The notes beneath the pieces are model-generated. The model saw nothing but the letters and a program-made list of their open reading frames with translations. It had not been told where the DNA came from and searched no databases. A DNA stretch of 64,000 nt from Polycyclovorans algicola TG408 (GTDB lineage Bacteria > Pseudomonadota > Gammaproteobacteria > Nevskiales > Nevskiaceae): contig NZ_JOMH01000001.1 in the NCBI RefSeq assembly GCF_000711245.1, positions 1,296,830-1,360,829 on the forward strand, read 5' to 3'. This document shows, piece after piece, positions 7,858 through 17,354 of this stretch. The position numbers were made by a program, and so were the translations under genes. Each line of letters starts with the position of its first letter. Position 1 is the first letter of the stretch.

Positions 7858-9638
7858 ATCTCGCCGACAGCTTGCGCACGAGCGCCTTGTTCGAGTCGGT
7901 TTCCGACTCTGTTTTTGAGGCGTTGGTCGCGCGCGGCACCTGGGTCGTCGTCCGCGGCGGGGATCGTTTTCTGTCAGCGGGCGACCCTTCGGACCGCATG
8001 TACATTCTTGCGACCGGTCGTCTTGCGGCGACCAGCAAGGAGGGCGAGATGCTCGGCGAGATTGCGCCAGGCGAGCCCATCGGTGAGATCGGCCTGTTGG
8101 CCGATGAGCTGCGGCTGTCCAACGTGACGGCACTCAGAGACTCCATCCTGATTTGTTTTGATCGCGACGCCATGTTGGAGGTGCTGCGCGCCGAGCCGGA
8201 CGCGTTGCTGGTGCTCACCCGCACCATCATTCGCCGGCTGCGCCGAACTCAGAAGGAAAAGCGTCGCGCGCGCGCACTGGGGCGTCGTGCCGTTGCCTTG
8301 ATACCGCTGGTGCCCGGGCTTGATCTGCGCGCCATTGCGCACCGGTTGGTCGAGGCGCTGTCACGACATGGCAGTGTGCTTCTGATCGACCCAGAGACGG
8401 TCGATCGCGCCTTGGGGCCGGGCGCCCACGAGCGGGTTTTCGAGCACTCTGAAGAGCACCAGCGCATCGTGACCTGGCTGGCCGAACAGGAGCAGGCGCA
8501 CCGCTATCTGGTTTACCTGTGCCCACCACGCACCGGTGCTTGGGCGCGGCGCTGCATGCGCCAGGCTGACCGTCTGTTGCTCGGGGTCGATGCCGGAGAA
8601 AAGGCCTCGGTGACGCCGATGTTGACCGAGCTGCTGGGTGCCGGCGTTCAGGCGCCGCGCGACATTTTGATGCTCGCGGATGCCCCGGGCGGCAATGCTG
8701 ACGTCATGGGGTGGCGCGAGCAGGCGCGCGCAGACGGGCATGTTTATGCCGCGCCCGATGGTCGGGTGCCCGACGCACAGCGCATCGCCAGGTTGTTGAC
8801 CCGCCGCAGCATCGGTCTGGTGCTGGGCGGCGGCGGCGCGCGCGGCTTTGCGCACATTGGATTGTTCCGTGCGCTTGAAGAACTCGAGATTCCGATCGAT
8901 GTGGTCGGCGGCAGCAGCATGGGCGCCTATTTCGCCGGACTCAAGGCCATGGGGCATGACACCCAGACCATGCGGCAGATTGCGCGCGAGATGTTTGTCG
9001 AGCACAACTTCCTCAACGATTACATCTTCCCCAGCGTCGCCTTCATTCGCGGTCGAAAGTTCTTCAATGAGCTGCACCGGTGTTTTGGCGACGTGCAGAT
9101 CGAACACCTGCCCACCCGCTATTTCTGCGTCTCCAGCAACCTGTCACGTGGGCGCCTGGAAGTGCATGACCGGGGCCCGCTTTACCTGTGGACGGCCACC
9201 AGCATGGCCGTGCCCGGTGTCGCCCCGCCGGTGGTCTGGAACGAAGACCTGCTGGTCGACGGCGCGCTGCTCAACAGCCTGCCGACCGACGTGATGGAGG
9301 CACTGGATCTGGGTCCGATCATCGCGTCAGATGTGTCCACCGGCGGCGAACTGACCGCCCCCGGCATCGTGGGCCCTGACCCGGAAGGCCTCTTCAACTG
9401 GCGCGGTGACGCCAAGCGGCCCTCGCTGCTCAACATCATGTTCCGCACCGCCACCGTGGGCGGTCAGCGCGGTGCCCGCGAGCGCGCCGGTCGAGCGGAC
9501 GTGTACCTGCGTATGCCGGTGAGTAGCGTCGGGATGTTCGACTGGAAGCAGTTCGACGAGGTCAACCAGCGTGGCTACGAATATGCGCTGGAGCAGCTGA
9601 CCCCGGTGCGGGATCAACTGGTTGACGGGATGATTTAG
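7854..9638 (+). CDS. Patatin-like phospholipase with N-terminal cyclic-nucleotide-binding domain
   Basis: A 594-residue protein of the bacterial NTE-like type. Residues 1-120 form a cNMP-binding beta-roll (GDRFLSAGDPSDRMYIL, GEPIGEIGLL). A middle region resembles the NTE linker. The C-terminal patatin domain has the oxyanion motif GGGGARGF near 324, the nucleophile elbow GSSMG near 352 and the catalytic Asp in VDGALLNSLP near 468. It is expected to hydrolyse phospholipids or lysophospholipids, perhaps under nucleotide or membrane control. The ATG at 7854 overlaps the DUF4112 stop. Upstream in-frame codons exist back to 7773 but lie within DUF4112, so I rejected them. Confidence 0.9.
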   Translation: MNLADSLRTSALFESVSDSVFEALVARGTWVVVRGGDRFLSAGDPSDRMYILATGRLAATSKEGEMLGEIAPGEPIGEIGLLADELRLSNVTALRDSILICFDRDAMLEVLRAEPDALLVLTRTIIRRLRRTQKEKRRARALGRRAVALIPLVPGLDLRAIAHRLVEALSRHGSVLLIDPETVDRALGPGAHERVFEHSEEHQRIVTWLAEQEQAHRYLVYLCPPRTGAWARRCMRQADRLLLGVDAGEKASVTPMLTELLGAGVQAPRDILMLADAPGGNADVMGWREQARADGHVYAAPDGRVPDAQRIARLLTRRSIGLVLGGGGARGFAHIGLFRALEELEIPIDVVGGSSMGAYFAGLKAMGHDTQTMRQIAREMFVEHNFLNDYIFPSVAFIRGRKFFNELHRCFGDVQIEHLPTRYFCVSSNLSRGRLEVHDRGPLYLWTATSMAVPGVAPPVVWNEDLLVDGALLNSLPTDVMEALDLGPIIASDVSTGGELTAPGIVGPDPEGLFNWRGDAKRPSLLNIMFRTATVGGQRGARERAGRADVYLRMPVSSVGMFDWKQFDEVNQRGYEYALEQLTPVRDQLVDGMI

Positions 9639-9756
9639 CGTCGCAGGCCGTCGCCGAGGCGGTCGACCCGTAGAGGGTGCCGCAGGTGGGGCTTCAGCTC
9701 GACAGCCGAGCGCAGATCCCGGTCCCCGCGCCGACCCTCAAGCCAGCGTGCTTCGC

Positions 9757-10599
9757 CTAGTTCGAGCGTCTCGCCATGAAGGCAATACGTTCAAACAGAT
9801 GCACATCCTGTTCGTTCTTCAGCAGCGCGCCGTAGAGCGGCGGCAAGGACTTCTTGGTGCTGGCGTCGCGCAGCACGGTGGGGTCGATGTCCTCGGCCAG
9901 CAGCAGCTTCAACCAGTCGAGCAATTCCGATGTGCTGGGCTTTTTCTTCAGACCCGGAAGCTCGCGGAGCCCAAAGAACACTTCCATCGCTTCCTTGAGA
10001 AGGTTCTTTTTGAGATCAGGGAAGTGGACATCGACGATCTGCTGCATCGTTTCCTTGTCCGGGAAGCGGATGTAGTGGAAGAAGCAGCGGCGCAGAAAGG
10101 CATCCGGTAGCTCCTTCTCGTTGTTGGAGGTGATGAGAATGATCGGCCGAATCTGGGCGCGCACCGTCCGCCGCAGTTCGTGCACGTAGAACTCCATCTG
10201 GTCGAGTTCACGCAGCAGATCGTTGGGAAATTCGATGTCGGCTTTGTCGATTTCGTCAATCAACAGCACCGGGCGCTTGTCGGACTCGAACGCCTCCCAA
10301 AGCTTGCCCTTGATGATGTAGTTGCCAATGTCCTTGACCCGCTCGTCACCGAGTTGCGAGTCGCGCAGGCGCGACACCGCGTCGTATTCGTAAAGCCCGT
10401 GCTGGGCTTTTGTGGTCGATTTGATGGCCCAATCGATGAAGGGCGCATCCATCGCTTGCGCGATCTCACGGGCCAACTGCGTTTTGCCGGTGCCGGGTTC
10501 GCCCTTGACCAGCAGCGGGCGTTCCAGCGTCACGGCGGCGTTCACCGCCATCATCAGGTCATCGGTTGCAACGTAGGCATCGGTGCCGGTGAAACGCAT
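9757..10599 (-). CDS. MoxR-type AAA+ ATPase
   Basis: An AAA+ ATPase of 280 residues. Walker A is GEPGTGKT near residue 33, Walker B is LLIDEIDKAD near 112, and the sensor region is ILITSNNEKELPDAFLRRC. MoxR ATPases act as chaperones that mature or insert cofactors into partner complexes, usually together with a von Willebrand factor A protein. No such partner is adjacent here; the next gene downstream is convergent. ATG at 10599 was chosen because GGAG lies about seven bases upstream. The frame extends to 10683, but that extension is Arg- and Pro-rich and not family-like. metK lies upstream on the same strand. Confidence 0.88.
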   Translation of the reverse strand: MRFTGTDAYVATDDLMMAVNAAVTLERPLLVKGEPGTGKTQLAREIAQAMDAPFIDWAIKSTTKAQHGLYEYDAVSRLRDSQLGDERVKDIGNYIIKGKLWEAFESDKRPVLLIDEIDKADIEFPNDLLRELDQMEFYVHELRRTVRAQIRPIILITSNNEKELPDAFLRRCFFHYIRFPDKETMQQIVDVHFPDLKKNLLKEAMEVFFGLRELPGLKKKPSTSELLDWLKLLLAEDIDPTVLRDASTKKSLPPLYGALLKNEQDVHLFERIAFMARRSN

Positions 10600-10695
10600 G
10601 CGGAAACTCCGGGGATTCAAGGTGCGCAAGTTTACCGGCGGGCGTCGGTCGACGTGCGTCGGCCGGCAGACCTGCAACAGCACTCAAGTTCGCGA

Positions 10696-10744
10696 GGCAG
10701 GTTGAAATGCGACCCACAGGCAACCTGCCCATGGGTCGGCATTT
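10696..10744. repeat. Two interlocked inverted repeats between metK and the MoxR gene
   Basis: A nine-base perfect inverted repeat (GGCAGGTTG at 10696-10704 with its complement at 10721-10729) is interleaved with a second one (AAATGCGACCCA at 10705-10716 with 10732-10744, 12 pairs and one bulge). The connecting loops are zero, four and two bases, too short for both stems to form together, so they are mutually exclusive hairpins. There is no clear T-run, so I do not call a terminator. It could be an attenuator-like or mRNA-processing structure. Confidence 0.6.
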
Positions 10745-10762
10745 AGATCAACCCAACGACCC

Positions 10763-11962
<1,200 letters not shown>

Positions 11963-12224
11963 TAAGCGGGTCCTGTCGTGTGTGAGTGAACGTGGGCCGC
12001 GCCAGCATGGCGCGACTGCATCAGTTTAACGTCGACGTATGGCGAGCCGCTGATCCGTGTGGTATTTTTTCAGCGTCTGGCCGTAGTTAGGGGCTACTCA
12101 CGCGTCGTTCAGCGACCTGAGTTGAGACTTCCTCGACCAAATTTCAGGGGGTAGAGCATCCCGCACAGCGTGACTGAAGGGTTTGTTCTCGTTTAATAAT
12201 CACCAAGTCGGAGATTCAGAAATC

Positions 12225-13370
12225 ATGTTTGAGGCCACCAAGTTAGTCGCAGCCTCCGCGCTGGCTGTATTTACGTTGTCTGCGGCCGCACAGGCGGATA
12301 CGCGACCCTACATTTCCCTCGGTGGCAACATCATCGCCGAAGATTCTGATCGGCAGTCCGACATGGGTTACGGAGGCAAGATCGCTTTCGGCAAGCGGAT
12401 GAACAGCGTCCTTGGTTTTGAACTTCAAGGTTTTTATAACGAGTTCGGCGGCAGCAGTGATCCTGCCGAATGGGAAGAATATGGGGTTGGCGCAGACCTG
12501 AACGTGTTCATGGGTGGTAGCGAGCGATTTGCCCCTTATTTGCTCGTCGGCGCCGGCGTCATGCGCTCTGAGGCCACTGCCAACAGCCTGCTTGCACCCG
12601 TCCAAAGCTTGGACCAGCGTCGAGCTTTTGCGAATGTCGGCGCCGGGTTCAAAATCTTCCCTGACACGGGGGTCATGGGGTTTACCGCAGACTACCGATT
12701 CCGTGCCTTTGACACGAATGTCGCGGGGATTGGTGACATTGGCGATCATATTGTCTCAGTCGGTCTCCTCTTCCCGGTTGGCTCGAAGTCTGCGGGCGCT
12801 GCGCCTGAATCAACCACGGTGGTTGACACTGACGGTGATGGTGTGCCGGACGACCGCGATCTTTGCCCTGGCACGCCCGCGGGGGTTGCAGTTGACGCTC
12901 GCGGTTGCCCCCGTGATTCAGATGGCGACGGTGTTCCTGACTATCTTGACAAGTGCCCCAACACGGCAGCGGGCGTCACAGTTGATAAGGATGGCTGCCC
13001 GGTCGATGCTGCCGGTCCCAATCGCACCTTTGAAAATGTGAATTTCGAGTTTGATCGGTCGGAATTGACTGATTACGCTCGGGGTATTCTTGATGCCGCC
13101 TCCACAGTGATCAATCAGCTGTCTGGTGAACATGCCGGTTTGGTCGTTCAGATTGATGGACATACTGACTCCGTAGGCAGCCCCGGCTACAACATGGCCT
13201 TGTCTGAGCGTCGTGCAAACTCGGTCAAGCAGTATTTGGTGCGCAAGGGTGTCGACGCCCAGCGGATCGAGACCCAGTCGTATGGTCTGACAAAGCCGAT
13301 CGCGACCAACGACACCGATGCTGGCCGTGCACTCAACCGCCGTGCGGAAGTGCGTACTCGCGCTGAGTAA
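12225..13370 (+). CDS. OmpA-family outer-membrane protein with thrombospondin type 3 repeats
   Basis: A 381-residue exported protein. A signal peptide (cleavage likely after AAAQA, near residue 24) precedes an eight-strand beta-barrel-like domain (about 25-195). Two calcium-binding thrombospondin type 3 repeats follow (DTDGDGVPDDRDLCP and DSDGDGVPDYLDKCP), then a C-terminal OmpA peptidoglycan-binding domain with DGHTDSVGSPGYNMALSERRA. It should link the outer membrane to the cell wall. ATG at 12225 was preferred over 12183 because of the signal peptide and GGAG upstream. It opens the surface-protein locus and ends at a strong terminator, so it is probably a separate transcript. Confidence 0.92.
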   Translation: MFEATKLVAASALAVFTLSAAAQADTRPYISLGGNIIAEDSDRQSDMGYGGKIAFGKRMNSVLGFELQGFYNEFGGSSDPAEWEEYGVGADLNVFMGGSERFAPYLLVGAGVMRSEATANSLLAPVQSLDQRRAFANVGAGFKIFPDTGVMGFTADYRFRAFDTNVAGIGDIGDHIVSVGLLFPVGSKSAGAAPESTTVVDTDGDGVPDDRDLCPGTPAGVAVDARGCPRDSDGDGVPDYLDKCPNTAAGVTVDKDGCPVDAAGPNRTFENVNFEFDRSELTDYARGILDAASTVINQLSGEHAGLVVQIDGHTDSVGSPGYNMALSERRANSVKQYLVRKGVDAQRIETQSYGLTKPIATNDTDAGRALNRRAEVRTRAE

Positions 13371-13430
13371 TCGGAGCGCGGGTCAGGTACTCGGTGATGT
13401 CGAGCTGAGCTACTGATCGAGTGACCTGAA

Positions 13431-13463
13431 CCCTCCCGTTGAGCATCGCGGGAGGGTTTTTTG
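13431..13463 (+). terminator. Rho-independent terminator after the OmpA-like gene
   Basis: The stem CCCTCCCG / CGGGAGGG with a loop of about ten bases is followed by TTTTTTG. It lies 60 bp after the OmpA-like stop codon. Confidence 0.88.
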
Positions 13464-13588
13464 TTTTTCGGACGTGGGCACTGGTCCTCGATGGTATTTC
13501 GTAGCTACTTGCAGGACGTGGCCCCCGCTATGTTTCGTGGCCTCTGGTGGCAATTGCACGTTCTTTGTCTGGATTTTTTGTCTGATCA

Positions 13589-15091
13589 ATGCCAACTATT
13601 CCAATCCATTCGCGGGCAACTCTGATCAGAGCAGCCATGGCGATAACCATCACTGCTGGTGCACTGTCACCCGCCGATGCAAAGCCGCGCCTCTCGCTCT
13701 CGCCGAGTTTGGCGGAGCTCCCCTCTCCCGCGACTCGTGAAATTGCCGGCCAGGTGGCGTCTCCGGCGCAGTCTTTCAATTCGCTGGCCGAGGCGCTAGC
13801 ACTCGCTTGGGCCGCCGAGCCTCGTATTCTCGAGGCCGAGAACATCGCGATCGCCAGTGGCTATGACGTGCAGGCAGCGCGCACCGGCTACTTCCCATTT
13901 GCAAGTGTTTCGTCAAGCCAGGCGGACGATGGCGAAGTGGCGACCTCTCTCAGAATTATCCAGCCTATTTGGAACGGTGGCCTGACCCGAGCTGAGGTTG
14001 ACGGCGCGCAGTCTGCCAAGAACGCGGCTCTGGCAGAAGTGGAACTGGCGCGTCTGGAGGTGGGTCGTGAAGTGCTCGAAGCTTACTTCCAGTTACTCTC
14101 GGCCGAGACGCAGATCGAACAATGGAGCAGTCACGTTGAGACGCTTCAGGGTCTAGTCCGCGTGATCCAACGTCGCGCGGAAGAGGGTGTTGCGCCCGAG
14201 GCCGACGTGCAGACTGCCGTCAGTCGGGCTCGTCAAGCTGAGGCGGGTCGAGAGACCAGCCGCGGGCTTGCTGCCGCGCAGAGGGCCGAATTGGTCCGCC
14301 TCACGGGGCAGGAGCCGGGCGTTGTGCAGTGGCCTGAGATCGCAAGTCAACTATCGCTCGAAGATCGGAGTCCCGGGCGTGACGCCCAGGTCATTGAGCG
14401 ACACCCGCAGCAGCAGATCGCCAAGGCGCTCACGGCTCAGCAGGAAGCCGAGCAGCGCCGCCAGAAGGCCGCACTTTGGCCCGAGTTACAACTGCAGTAC
14501 CGGGTCGACGTTGAGGGTGTGCGCAGCACCCAGCAGGACGGTACGATCCTCGCGCTTCAGTATCAGACAGGTAATGGCTTGCGCGGCTACCGCGCTGCTC
14601 AAGCTGAAGCGGAGCGAACTCGTGCTTCCGCGCAGCGCCAACTGCAGGCCCGGCGTGACATCACGTCGCGTCTTCGCGTTGCCCGCGCCGAGCTGGCCGC
14701 AGCTTTTGCGTTGCGGCGCTCCCAGGCCGCAGCGGTAGCCGCTACCGACGTGCTGCTCGACAGTTTCCTGAGGCAGTTCGAAGTGGGACGCAAGTCATGG
14801 GTTGAAGTACTCAATGCCTCCCGCGAGGCCAACGAAACACGCCAGCAAGCGATACTTGCTGAGGCTGAGTTTTGGCGCGCCAACGGCAGCCTTGCACTCG
14901 AGAGCCTGCAGTGGGCGCGATTGGTTGGAGAGACCAACGGCGTCCCTGACAATTATTCGTCGGTCGAGCCTGAAGGCAGCGCCGGCGCCTTAGGTGTCGA
15001 GCAGCGAGCCGCTCCAGACACCGTCGCGCCCCATCCAAGTCAGCCGTCCGGCGTCATTGAGGACGCCCCTGCAGTGAGCGATCCATCGTGA
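13589..15091 (+). CDS. TolC-family outer-membrane channel of type I secretion system 1
   Basis: Outer-membrane efflux duct for a type I secretion system. The 500-residue protein has an N-terminal signal (LSPADA near residue 30) and two repeated TolC units rich in long coiled-coil helices. Typical phrases are IWNGGLTRAEVDGAQSAKNAAL and FEVGRKSWVEVLNASREANE, the latter being the LapE/AggA-type equatorial signature. The C-terminal tail is Pro-rich. The stop overlaps the GTG of the ABC transporter gene, so translation is coupled. The start could also be ATG at 13637; neither has a strong ribosome binding site. Confidence 0.88.
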   Translation: MPTIPIHSRATLIRAAMAITITAGALSPADAKPRLSLSPSLAELPSPATREIAGQVASPAQSFNSLAEALALAWAAEPRILEAENIAIASGYDVQAARTGYFPFASVSSSQADDGEVATSLRIIQPIWNGGLTRAEVDGAQSAKNAALAEVELARLEVGREVLEAYFQLLSAETQIEQWSSHVETLQGLVRVIQRRAEEGVAPEADVQTAVSRARQAEAGRETSRGLAAAQRAELVRLTGQEPGVVQWPEIASQLSLEDRSPGRDAQVIERHPQQQIAKALTAQQEAEQRRQKAALWPELQLQYRVDVEGVRSTQQDGTILALQYQTGNGLRGYRAAQAEAERTRASAQRQLQARRDITSRLRVARAELAAAFALRRSQAAAVAATDVLLDSFLRQFEVGRKSWVEVLNASREANETRQQAILAEAEFWRANGSLALESLQWARLVGETNGVPDNYSSVEPEGSAGALGVEQRAAPDTVAPHPSQPSGVIEDAPAVSDPS

Positions 15092-17280
15092 ATCAGAAGG
15101 CCGAACAGACAACACGCTCAGAATTGGTTGCCGAAGCGCTTCGAGATATGGCCGAGCGGCGCGGACTCCACGTGTCTATTCGCGAGGCTGCTGCAGCTTG
15201 GGTAGACGTGCCCGCCTCTACGCCATCTGCGCGCCTGGAGGCTGTCTGGGCATTGCTCTTCCCTGGGCATTCTTTGGAGCGCGTACCCGTGGACCGTCTG
15301 CACCCCTCACAAATGCCTGCGTGGGTTGTCGATGGTTCGCGGCTGGGCATCCTCAAAAGTCTTGGCGGTATCGATGCCGCCCGGGAGATCGACTGGTACC
15401 CAAAAAATCAGCGAGAAGAACACTCACCCGTCGATGCCTGGGTGCCGGTTGTCCCGACAGCTGCGCCGTCCTGCGATATCGAGGTAGGCAAAGACCGGCG
15501 TGGCCCTGCCACAAAAGCCATCGTCGCAGCCTTCAGGGCGCACTGGCGCATCCTGCTCAACGTCGCGGTAGTCACGCTCATCATCAATCTCATCGCCATT
15601 GCCGCCCCGCTTTTCGCGATGCAGGTTTACGACCGCGTTGTGCCGAACCTGGCTTACGACACACTCTGGGTGCTGGCAGTCGGCGTACTCGTTGCCTATC
15701 TTCTTGAGTTGATGCTTAAGGTTTCAAGGCTGCGCGTCCTTGAAAAGACGACACGTCGTATCGACGAAGCGTTGTCGCTACATTTTTTTGGCCAAGTCTT
15801 AGGCCTCAAAGTGGATCGTCGGCCGCCACGGGTTGGTTCGCTGGTTGCCCAGGTCAGGGACTACGAGTCGGTCAGAAACGTCTTCACCTCATCGACGCTG
15901 TTTGCGCTTGCGGACCTACCGTTCGTCTTATTTTTTATCACCATCGTGTGGATGATTGGTGGTCCAGTCGTCTGGGTCTTGATCGGCTTCTTTGCGGTCT
16001 GCCTCCTGATTGGTGTGGCAGCCTACATCCCGGTCCAGAGCGCGCTGCGCCAGCAGAACGACGAAGTCACCCGCCGCCAAGGCTTGCTCTTCGAGGCGGT
16101 CGCCGGCACCGAGCGAATCAAATCTTTGGGTGGGGAGTCAACGTTTGATGATCATTGGCACCGCGCCAGCAAGGTCGTTAACGCCCACGGTGAACGTGTC
16201 CAGACCCGAATATCCAGCAGCCAGTTTGTGACCCAGTTTTTTCAGCAATCTTCGTTTGTCGCCATCATTATCGTTGGCGTCACGCAGATTGAGATCGGCG
16301 AACTCAGCATGGGTGGCCTCATCGCTACCACCATGCTCTCCACGCGGGCTCTCGCGGCCACTGCTGGCATCACGCCACTGCTGCTGAGCTGGGGCAACGC
16401 CCGTTACGCGCTGGAAATTCTCAACCAGCTTTTCGCGCGACCCAGCGACCAGAGCGATCAACGCCAGGCGAGTTCCACCATCACCAGTTTGCCGCTGAGC
16501 ATTACCAACCTCAGCTATTGCTACGAAGGCGACCAAAACCCTTCCCTGCGCGTACAGTCATGTCTTATTGAGCCTGGCGAACGCATCGCCATGCTTGGCG
16601 CCAATGGAAGTGGCAAATCCACACTCATGAAGCTGCTCGCCGGCATCGCTACGCCGAGCGAAGGCGAGGTTCGCATCGGCGGACTCGATATGCAGCTGTG
16701 CCGTCTAAGTTGGTTGCGTGAGCGCATTGGCTACCTTCCTCAGGAAGTTCAACTATTTTCAGGAACACTTGAGGACAACTTGGTGCTTGGCCTCGCGCGG
16801 CCGAGCGAAGAAACCATCCGCCACGCACTTCGTGCAACCGGCCTTTTGGCAGCAGTCGAACGTCATCCATTGGGTTTGGGGCTGCCAATACGCGAGGGCG
16901 GTTCAGGGCTCTCAGGCGGGCAGCGGCAGATGGTCGGGCTCACGCGGCTGCTTCTGCAGCAGCCAAGGATCTGGCTGCTTGATGAGCCGTCGGCCAGCCT
17001 GGACAGCGAAGCCGAGGAGCGTCTGATCAGCGTGCTGTCAAACCTACCCGAGCGAAATATTGTGGTCTTTACGACGCACCGCCCAGCCTGGCTCAAGATT
17101 GCCTCCCGCGTCGTGCTGCTTGAACAGGGGCTCATCAAGCTCGACCAGCCTGCGGACAAGGTCAAGATCGGCACCGCGCGGAATACCACGCCTCACGCCA
17201 TCAAGGACATAGAGGCCTCAGCAGGCGGGGCACCCACGCCGCAAGCTCCAATCAAAAATGACGGGCGAACCAATGCTTGA
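15088..17280 (+). CDS. Type I secretion ABC transporter with degenerate N-terminal domain (LapB/RtxB-like)
   Basis: Inner-membrane ATPase and permease of 730 residues that powers export of a protein substrate. Residues 1-130 occupy the place of the C39 peptidase-like domain but contain no cysteine, so the domain cannot be proteolytic and probably only binds substrate. The membrane domain spans about 150-440. The ATPase domain has GANGSGKST near 504, LSGGQ near 610 and WLLDEPSAS near 632. The GTG start overlaps the tolC-like stop. The order TolC-ABC-HlyD is that of LapEBC-type adhesin exporters. No lapD or lapG homologue is in view. Confidence 0.9.
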   Translation: MNQKAEQTTRSELVAEALRDMAERRGLHVSIREAAAAWVDVPASTPSARLEAVWALLFPGHSLERVPVDRLHPSQMPAWVVDGSRLGILKSLGGIDAAREIDWYPKNQREEHSPVDAWVPVVPTAAPSCDIEVGKDRRGPATKAIVAAFRAHWRILLNVAVVTLIINLIAIAAPLFAMQVYDRVVPNLAYDTLWVLAVGVLVAYLLELMLKVSRLRVLEKTTRRIDEALSLHFFGQVLGLKVDRRPPRVGSLVAQVRDYESVRNVFTSSTLFALADLPFVLFFITIVWMIGGPVVWVLIGFFAVCLLIGVAAYIPVQSALRQQNDEVTRRQGLLFEAVAGTERIKSLGGESTFDDHWHRASKVVNAHGERVQTRISSSQFVTQFFQQSSFVAIIIVGVTQIEIGELSMGGLIATTMLSTRALAATAGITPLLLSWGNARYALEILNQLFARPSDQSDQRQASSTITSLPLSITNLSYCYEGDQNPSLRVQSCLIEPGERIAMLGANGSGKSTLMKLLAGIATPSEGEVRIGGLDMQLCRLSWLRERIGYLPQEVQLFSGTLEDNLVLGLARPSEETIRHALRATGLLAAVERHPLGLGLPIREGGSGLSGGQRQMVGLTRLLLQQPRIWLLDEPSASLDSEAEERLISVLSNLPERNIVVFTTHRPAWLKIASRVVLLEQGLIKLDQPADKVKIGTARNTTPHAIKDIEASAGGAPTPQAPIKNDGRTNA

Positions 17281-17354
17281 TCGGTTTGACGATGCAGATT
17301 GCCCGCGCGACGAGCATCAGCTCTTCGTGAAAAGACCAAAAGGCTAGTCCCCCG

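Noticed and set aside
9639-9756. Possible gene remnant between the convergent patatin-like and MoxR genes
   Set aside because: No frame in these 118 bases has recognisable protein features.
10696-10744. H-type pseudoknot riboswitch (SAH/SAM-like) after metK
   Set aside because: The interleaved stems have connecting loops of zero and two bases across 12- and 9-bp helices, which cannot fold simultaneously, and it lies 3' rather than 5' of metK.
11963-12224. SAM riboswitch in the metK leader
   Set aside because: Only a short GCGCCA hairpin was found; no multi-helix junction or terminator/antiterminator pair was recognised.
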